NCBI RefSeq assembly: GCF_003574465.1
Contig: NZ_QOWC01000058.1
Span: forward strand, 1 to 42,721
DNA length: 42,721 bases
Reading direction: 5' to 3'
Source of the DNA: Methylobacterium crusticola
GTDB taxonomy: Bacteria; Pseudomonadota; Alphaproteobacteria; Rhizobiales; Beijerinckiaceae
Shown here: in pieces, positions 36,102 to 42,721 of the stretch
Numbering within the stretch: position 1 is the stretch's first letter
How the letters are laid out: every line of letters begins with the position of its first letter
Made by a program: the position numbers and the translations under genes
Notes under the pieces: model-generated
Seen by the model: only the letters and a program-made list of their open reading frames with translations
What the model was told of the DNA's origin: nothing
Database searches by the model: none

Positions 36102-38348
36102 CTATGCCCTGCTGCTCTTCGGGAACCCGCGCGGCGCCATGACCCCGACCGTGCCGCGGTGGCCGACCCACTTGGCGAGCTCCTCGCCCGCCACCGTGCG
36201 GGTGCGCCCGGCGCTGTCGGGCCAGGTCAGCCCCTCGGCGAGCTTGAACACGCTCAGGGTCGCGAGGCCGCCCTCGCGGTAGCGCTGGAGCCGCACGCCC
36301 TTGCCCCTCGCCATCTCGGGCACCTCGGCCAGGGGGAAGACCACGAGCAGCCGGTTCTCGCCGCAGGCCGCGACGTGGTCGCCCGCCCCGACCTCGACGC
36401 AGTGGGTCGTGGTCGCCGGGTCGTCGAGCGCCACGAGCTGCCTGCCCTTGCGGGTGTTGGCCACGAGCCCGTCCGCCGGCGTGACGAAGCCGCGCCCGTC
36501 GCTGGTGGCGAAGAGCAGCCGGACGCCCGGCCGGTGGGCCCAGGCGGTGACGATCTCGGAGCCCTCGTCGAGGTCGACCATCAGGCGAAGCGGGTCGCCG
36601 AAGCCGCGCCCGCCCGGCAGGCGCGCCGCCTCCAGGGTGAAGACCTTGCCGTTCGAGGCCAGCACCAGGATCTTGGCGGTCGTCTCGGTCGGGAAGCTGA
36701 GCTTGAGGGCGTCGTCGCCCTTGAACTGGACGCCCGAGAGGTCGGCGACGTGGCTCTTCAGCGCCCGGATCCAGCCCTTCTGCGACACGATCACGGTGAT
36801 CGGCTCGCGCTCGACCATCGCCTCCGAGAAGTCGATGCCCGTGGTGTCGGGCGGGTTCTCGAGGGTGGTGCGCCGGCGGCCGATCGCGGTCTCGGGCCCG
36901 TAGGTCTTGCGCACCGCCCGGATCTGCCTGGCGATGGAGGTCCATTGCTGGCTCTCGGAGCCGAGCAGCGCGTCGAGGTCGGCCTTCTCCCTGGTGAGCG
37001 CGTCGAGCTCGCGCTTCAGCGCCATCTCCTCGAGCTTGCGCAGGCTGCGCAGGCGGGTGTCCAGGATGGCGTTCGCCTGCAGCTCGGTGAGCTGGAAGAC
37101 GCGCATCAGCTCGGCCTTGGGCTCGTCCTCCTCGCGGATGATCTGGATCACCCGGTCGAGGTCGAGGTAGACGATGAGCAGGCCGCCCAGGATCTCCAGG
37201 CGGCGCTCGATCTGGTCGAGGCGGTGGCGCGAGCGGCGCTGGAGCACGACGCGGCGGTGGTCGAGCCACTCGCGCAGCGCCTCGGCGAGGCCGATGACCC
37301 GGGGCACCTGCCCGCCGACCAGCACGTTCATGTTGAGCGGGATGCGGCTCTCGAGCTCGGTGAGCCGGAACAGCGATTCCATCAGGATGACGGGGTCGAC
37401 CGTGCGCGAGCGCGGCTCCAGCACCACCCGGACGTCCTCGGCCGACTCGTCGCGCACGTCGGCGAGGAGCGGCAGCTTCCGTTCCTGGAGCAGCTCCGCC
37501 ATCTTCTCGATCAGGCGCGCCTTCGGCACGCCGTACGGGATCTCCGTCACCACGACGGCCCAGGTGCCGCGGCCGAGATCCTCCCTCGTCCAGCGCGCCC
37601 GCACCCGGAAGCCGCCGCGCCCGGTGCGGTAGGCCTCCGCGATCGAGGCGGCGGAATCGATCACGATGCCGCCGGTCGGGAAGTCCGGTCCCTTGACGAA
37701 GTTCGTCAGCTGCTCGGAGGTCGCGGCCGGGTGGGTGATGAGGTAGAGCGCCGCGTCGCAGAGCTCGGCGGCGTTGTGGGGCGGGATCGAGGTCGCCATG
37801 CCGACCGCGATGCCCTGGGAGCCGTTGGCCAGCAGGTTCGGGAAGGCCGCCGGCAGCACCACCGGCTCCTCTTCCTGCCCGTCGTAATTGGGCCGGAAGT
37901 CGACCGCGTCCTCCTCCATCCCGTCGAGCAGGAGGCGGGCGACCTCGGTCATCCGGCACTCGGTGTAGCGCTGGGCGGCCGCGTTATCGCCGTCGATGTT
38001 GCCGAAATTGCCCTGGCCGTCGACCAGCGGGTAGCGCTGCGCGAAGTCCTGCGCCAGGCGCACCAGGGCGTCGTAGACCGCGGTGTCGCCGTGCGGGTGG
38101 TACTTGCCGATCACGTCGCCGACGACGCGGGCGCACTTCTTGTAGCCGTTGCCGGGATCGAGCTTGAGCAGCCGCATGGCGTGCAGGATGCGCCGGTGCA
38201 CGGGCTTGAGGCCGTCGCGCGCGTCCGGCAGGGCCCGGTGCATGATGGTCGAGAGCGCGTAGGCGAGGTAGCGCTCCTCGAGCGCCGCCTTGAGGTCGAC
38301 GTTCTCGATGCCGTCGCGGTCGGTGGGTGGCTCGAAGGGCTTGCCCAT
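36102..38348 (-). CDS. parC: DNA topoisomerase IV subunit A
   Basis: A 748-residue type IIA topoisomerase subunit that cuts and rejoins DNA to unlink daughter chromosomes. [28 protein letters not shown], the quinolone-determining [10 protein letters not shown] (Thr89 and Asp93 at the sites of E. coli Ser80 and Glu84), the active-site Tyr128 in [11 protein letters not shown] and [14 protein letters not shown] are clear. The C-terminal blades carry NTRKGRQLV, a GyrA-box-like motif that in ParC is weak. ATG 38348 (MGKPFEPP) is chosen; a TTG at 38360 would add four residues. parE is not in the window. Confidence 0.95.
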   Translation of the reverse strand: MGKPFEPPTDRDGIENVDLKAALEERYLAYALSTIMHRALPDARDGLKPVHRRILHAMRLLKLDPGNGYKKCARVVGDVIGKYHPHGDTAVYDALVRLAQDFAQRYPLVDGQGNFGNIDGDNAAAQRYTECRMTEVARLLLDGMEEDAVDFRPNYDGQEEEPVVLPAAFPNLLANGSQGIAVGMATSIPPHNAAELCDAALYLITHPAATSEQLTNFVKGPDFPTGGIVIDSAASIAEAYRTGRGGFRVRARWTREDLGRGTWAVVVTEIPYGVPKARLIEKMAELLQERKLPLLADVRDESAEDVRVVLEPRSRTVDPVILMESLFRLTELESRIPLNMNVLVGGQVPRVIGLAEALREWLDHRRVVLQRRSRHRLDQIERRLEILGGLLIVYLDLDRVIQIIREEDEPKAELMRVFQLTELQANAILDTRLRSLRKLEEMALKRELDALTREKADLDALLGSESQQWTSIARQIRAVRKTYGPETAIGRRRTTLENPPDTTGIDFSEAMVEREPITVIVSQKGWIRALKSHVADLSGVQFKGDDALKLSFPTETTAKILVLASNGKVFTLEAARLPGGRGFGDPLRLMVDLDEGSEIVTAWAHRPGVRLLFATSDGRGFVTPADGLVANTRKGRQLVALDDPATTTHCVEVGAGDHVAACGENRLLVVFPLAEVPEMARGKGVRLQRYREGGLATLSVFKLAEGLTWPDSAGRTRTVAGEELAKWVGHRGTVGVMAPRGFPKSSRA

Positions 38349-38466
38349 GGGATCCGTCAACTCACGATTCGCCGGTCACGAGACCAGAACATAACACGAA
38401 CATCGGCGCGTGGCCAGGAAGCGCGCCGTTCGCGCCCGACGTCCTGGCACGAGGCCCGACAGTGAC

Positions 38467-39207
38467 TTAGCGCGTCTCGGCGGTGCCGAGTGCGACGAAA
38501 CGCGCCCGCTCCTCCGGCTCCGGAACATCGCGCGGACGCCAGATGTGCTGGTCGAGAAAATATCCCGTCAAGGTAAATCCCTGACGAATGTCGCCCGCGC
38601 TCGGCACGTTGAGGCCGCGGCGGTCGTCGCGCGGGACCAGGAAGTCGGGCAGGGCCAGCAGGCGGTCGCGCCAGGGCTCGCCCGCGGCGGCGCTCACCGC
38701 CCGGCCGCTCTTCGGCGAGACGTAGGCCAGGTAGGCGTTGGTGCCCGTCGCCGCGCAGGTCGCGAGGTCGAGGCCGAAGCCGAGCTCGGCCAGCATCGCG
38801 AGCTCGAACCGCACCATCAGGGCCGGGGCGAGGGCCGGGTCGTGCAGGTGCTCGATCAGCACCCGGGCCGCCGCGTACAGGGCCGGGTGGGGATCGCGCT
38901 CCGGGAGCAGCCGCATCAGGCCGGCGGCGTGGCCGAGGCCGTAGAGGGCGAGCCGGGACCCCATGAGCCGGGCGGCGGCGGTCTCGAGCGGCTCCACCGC
39001 GAAGCTGCCGAGGCTGTCGTCGAGGCGGGCGCGCCACACCGCCCGCACCAGGTTGCCGGGCTGGAGCACCGGCTGCATCCGGCGCGAGCGCCCGCCGTGC
39101 ACGAGGCCGAGGTGGCGGCCGTGCGCGGCCGTCATCAGCTCGAGGACGCTGCCGGTCTCCCCGTGCCGGCGCACCCCGAGAACCAGCCCGTCATCCGTCC
39201 ACTGCAT
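38467..39207 (-). CDS. recO: DNA repair protein RecO
   Basis: A 246-residue recombination mediator that loads RecA with RecR and anneals strands. MQWTDDGLVLGVRRHGETGSVLELMTAAHGRHLGLVHGG is the OB-fold start of RecO (residues 1-39), followed by LQPGNLVRAVWRARLDDSLG and a helical domain ending in a zinc-binding-like region with LGFGLDLATCAATG. Length is normal. The 3' gap to parC is 118 bases. Only one Cys of the usual zinc cluster is visible, as in many alphaproteobacteria. Confidence 0.93.
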   Translation of the reverse strand: MQWTDDGLVLGVRRHGETGSVLELMTAAHGRHLGLVHGGRSRRMQPVLQPGNLVRAVWRARLDDSLGSFAVEPLETAAARLMGSRLALYGLGHAAGLMRLLPERDPHPALYAAARVLIEHLHDPALAPALMVRFELAMLAELGFGLDLATCAATGTNAYLAYVSPKSGRAVSAAAGEPWRDRLLALPDFLVPRDDRRGLNVPSAGDIRQGFTLTGYFLDQHIWRPRDVPEPEERARFVALGTAETR

Positions 39208-39258
39208 GGCGCGGGATGATAGGGCCTCGCGGCCCCGACCGGAACTGCCGCCGGGCGC

Positions 39259-40848
<1,590 letters not shown>

Positions 40849-41365
40849 CGGTCTTCCTTCTCGCACGCCCGCGGCACCGTCCGGGTCCCACCGGTCGGCG
40901 CCGATCGGGGCCGCGACGGCGACCATCCGCGCCGTCCGGGGCTCGATCGCGGCGCCGGCCGAATCGGGCACGCACAGAGCTTCTCCTTGCTAACCCAGGG
41001 ACGGCGTCTGGCAAATCCCGTTCACGGAGAAAACACGAAGTCTTGGTTCCGGCGCAACACAGTGCATCCCGATACCACCTCTCCGTCAGGCGCGTACAGA
41101 CGTTTCCAGGACAACGGCTCGGCCGCGGGATGAAGGCGCCGACCGGGCAATCGCGATGAGGCAGATCGCGGGGAAGCCGGGCGTGCTCGACCTGTCGGAA
41201 CCCTGCGCGGCGAAGTAAAACGATGGTGCCGGCCTCGCGTCCGCGGGCCGCGACCTTCTCCGACACTGACGCGCGGCGGCCGGGATGCCGATCCGGCCGG
41301 CCCGAGGCGGTCCGCCGGCGAGGCCGGCCCCGGCGAAGCCGGCCCCGGCGAAGCCGGGCGCGGGC
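40849..41365. other. Intergenic region between histidine kinase and SGNH hydrolase
   Basis: About 517 bases. AAGGAG (about 40984-40989, minus strand) may serve an upstream GTG start of the kinase. Three 15-bp hairpin-forming repeats lie at 41315-41359, next to the hydrolase 3' end. The remaining part shows no gene. Confidence 0.45.
41315..41359. repeat. Three 15-bp tandem repeats, each a small hairpin
   Basis: CCGGCGAGGCCGGCC, CCGGCGAAGCCGGCC and CCGGCGAAGCCGGGC follow one another. Each can fold as CCGGC-GAA-GCCGG. They start 7 bases after the SGNH gene end (minus strand) and may act as its transcript end. Confidence 0.8.
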
Positions 41366-42088
41366 TCAGCGCGTGCCGACGGCGCGGTCGGCGCAGAGGG
41401 CGCCCTCGAGGCGCCCGGCGATGTCGTCCCGGGCCGCCGGGTCGAGGCCGAGATGGACGCCGTCCGGCGAGAGCGCCAGGGCCTCGGGGCTGCGCCGGCC
41501 CGCGTAGATGTCGAGGAAGCGGCAGCCGGCGCGCGCGCATTCCTCCGCGACGATCGCCGAGTAGGCGGCCTCCTCGCCCGCGTCATACTGGCTGGCGATG
41601 CCCGCGCGCGCGGCATCGAAGGGCGGCACCGGCGTGGCGACGAGCGTCCGGGTCAGGGGCGCGAGATCGGCCATCAGCCCGCGGACGTCCCGGCGGAAGC
41701 CCTCGGCCGCGTCGCGCTCCGCGGCGCGGTGGCGCCGGGTGAGGTCGTTGGTGCCGACCGTCACCACGATGGCGGCGGGCGGCCGGGGCAGGCGGATGCG
41801 GGCCACGACGCCCCGCAGCCCGGCCGCGCGGGTCCCGGCGATGCCGGCGTCGACCGCCGGCGCGCCGCAGAGCCGCGGCAGGTAGAGGCGCTCGAGCTGC
41901 GAATCGCCGAGGAGGAGGCTGTAGGGGCCGGCGATCTGGCCGATCTGGGCCGAGACCGCGAACGCCCGCGCCTCGCGGAACGCCGTCATCTCCTGCCCGG
42001 TCTCGCCCCCGCGGGCGAGCCAGGCGCCCGCGCCCGCCGCGGCCGCGAATGCGGCCGCGGCGATCCAGACCTCTCTCCGCACCCGCAC
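41366..42088 (-). CDS. SGNH/GDSL-family hydrolase, membrane-anchored or secreted
   Basis: A 240-residue protein. A signal or anchor helix (residues 8-25, AAAAFAAAAGAGAW) precedes the SGNH fold: block I LLLGDSQLER with Ser63, block III VGTNDL with Asn114, and block V SPDGVHL with Asp209 and His212. A Gly of block II lies near AGIAGTRAAG. It is probably a periplasmic esterase or O-acetyl-sugar hydrolase; the substrate is unknown. GTG 42088 (MRVRREVW) is the start, giving a proper positively charged N-terminus. It is monocistronic and divergent from the last gene. Confidence 0.85.
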   Translation of the reverse strand: MRVRREVWIAAAAFAAAAGAGAWLARGGETGQEMTAFREARAFAVSAQIGQIAGPYSLLLGDSQLERLYLPRLCGAPAVDAGIAGTRAAGLRGVVARIRLPRPPAAIVVTVGTNDLTRRHRAAERDAAEGFRRDVRGLMADLAPLTRTLVATPVPPFDAARAGIASQYDAGEEAAYSAIVAEECARAGCRFLDIYAGRRSPEALALSPDGVHLGLDPAARDDIAGRLEGALCADRAVGTR

Positions 42089-42354
42089 GACCCCGTTCCC
42101 CGTCGACCGCGCCTCCGCGCGGCGCCAGCGATCGCGCTCCCGCGCGGCGCCAGGAGCGCCTCGCCGGGCGGGGAGTCAACCGGCGTCCCCGCCCCGGGGC
42201 GATGCGCGGGCGGCATCGTCGCGCGGCGAACGCTAACGAATTCGTGAAACGTCCGGTTTATCCACGGGTGGCGCGCACCGCCCGACATCTTGGCGCCTGA
42301 TTCGTGGCCTTCGATGCACGGTCAAGGGCGTTGCGTGTGGAGAGCCCCGTGCCG

Positions 42355-42721
42355 ATGATGTCCGTCGAGATCGATCCGACAGAGATGCGTACGCCGCGGG
42401 CAGCCCCGCGGAGCCTGGGCCGTCCGGTCCGGCTCGCGATGCTGGCCGCCCTCGGCGTCGGTGGCTTCGCGGGGCTCGGGGCGGCCGCCTACCCGGTCGT
42501 CACCGACATCCTGCGCCCGCGCCAGAGCGAGGTGCGGTTCGGGCGCATCACCGACATGCCGGAGATCCGCGACGGCATCCCGGCGCTGAAGGCCGGTCCG
42601 GCCGCGGCCGCGGCCCCCTCGGACGTCGCGGCCGCCTCGGGCGCCGCGGTCGCCCCCTCCGGCGGGCTCGTGCGGACGGTCGCGATCGCCCCGGCCGCCG
42701 CGCCCGCCGCCTCCCTCGACC
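42355..42721 (+). CDS. Unidentified membrane-anchored protein (3' end outside window)
   Basis: The first 122 residues are visible: MMSVEIDPTEMRTPRAAPRS, one hydrophobic helix (about 27-47, LAMLAALGVGGFAGLGAAAY), then PVVTDILRPRQSEVRFGRIT and an Ala/Pro-rich linker. It looks like an inner-membrane protein with a long periplasmic part. I do not recognise the family. GGAGA at 42339-42343 supports ATG 42355; ATG 42358 or upstream GTG codons (42337, 42349) are alternatives. The frame runs off the end. Confidence 0.6.
   Translation, partial: MMSVEIDPTEMRTPRAAPRSLGRPVRLAMLAALGVGGFAGLGAAAYPVVTDILRPRQSEVRFGRITDMPEIRDGIPALKAGPAAAAAPSDVAAASGAAVAPSGGLVRTVAIAPAAAPAASLD

Noticed and set aside
36102..38465. 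Long plus-strand frame opposite parC
   Set aside because: Antisense shadow; parC on the minus strand has full family motifs and active-site Tyr.

Overview
The window is very G+C-rich (about three quarters G+C by eye) and looks like chromosomal DNA of an alphaproteobacterium of the order Rhizobiales (Hyphomicrobiales), most probably Methylobacterium or a close relative. The pointers are a Usg-family gene behind a CtrA-type box, BcsS, CobE, an FeS-type bacterial photolyase, a form II cox cluster with a split XdhC, and a small membrane protein riding on a liv operon. The genus is inference. I see no rRNA, tRNA, CRISPR array, transposase or phage gene.

Layout. 1-3.7 kb: corrin-ring genes cobE (5' cut off), cobM, cbiD (opposite strand) and cobB. 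3.7-8.4 kb: an XRE regulator, an IsdG-like haem-degrading monooxygenase, a fosmidomycin-resistance-type MFS exporter and a sugar-phosphate transferase that starts exopolysaccharide synthesis. 8.35-11.1 kb: a zinc island. zur is divergent from a 48-aa membrane protein, znuC and znuB, with a 31-bp Zur-type palindrome lying over a consensus promoter; no znuA is present. 11.0-14.6 kb: a light/pterin-type neighbourhood. A formyltransferase and a DUF2256 mini-protein face away from an SDR and an FeS-BCP (6-4) photolyase that appears to start at CTG. 14.5-17.0 kb: bcsS, usg and exoD, all envelope or cell-cycle related.

17.0-26.7 kb, minus strand: one long cluster coxG-coxS-coxL-coxM-coxD-coxE-xdhC(N)-xdhC(C)-molybdopterin-binding protein-mocA. 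The S-L-M order and the AYRGAGR motif make it a form II CO-dehydrogenase-like molybdenum hydroxylase with its own maturation and cytidylylation genes. 26.9-33.2 kb, plus strand: livH-livM-livG-lysE-livF-small membrane protein-livJ, a complete branched-chain amino acid importer with a LysE-type exporter coupled into the middle. 33.4-42.7 kb: infA, rpe, a hypothetical gene under an AT-rich double-operator promoter, a pair of tiny membrane proteins, parC, recO, an orphan PAS histidine kinase, an SGNH hydrolase and the start of an unidentified membrane-anchored protein.

Most worth a second look are: the CTG-started photolyase in frame behind an SDR that lacks its catalytic tyrosine; the AT-rich promoter with two 17-bp operator-like repeats at 35.2 kb; the triplicated 24-bp repeat that creates three possible znuB starts; the CtrA box ahead of usg; and the LysE gene embedded in the liv operon.
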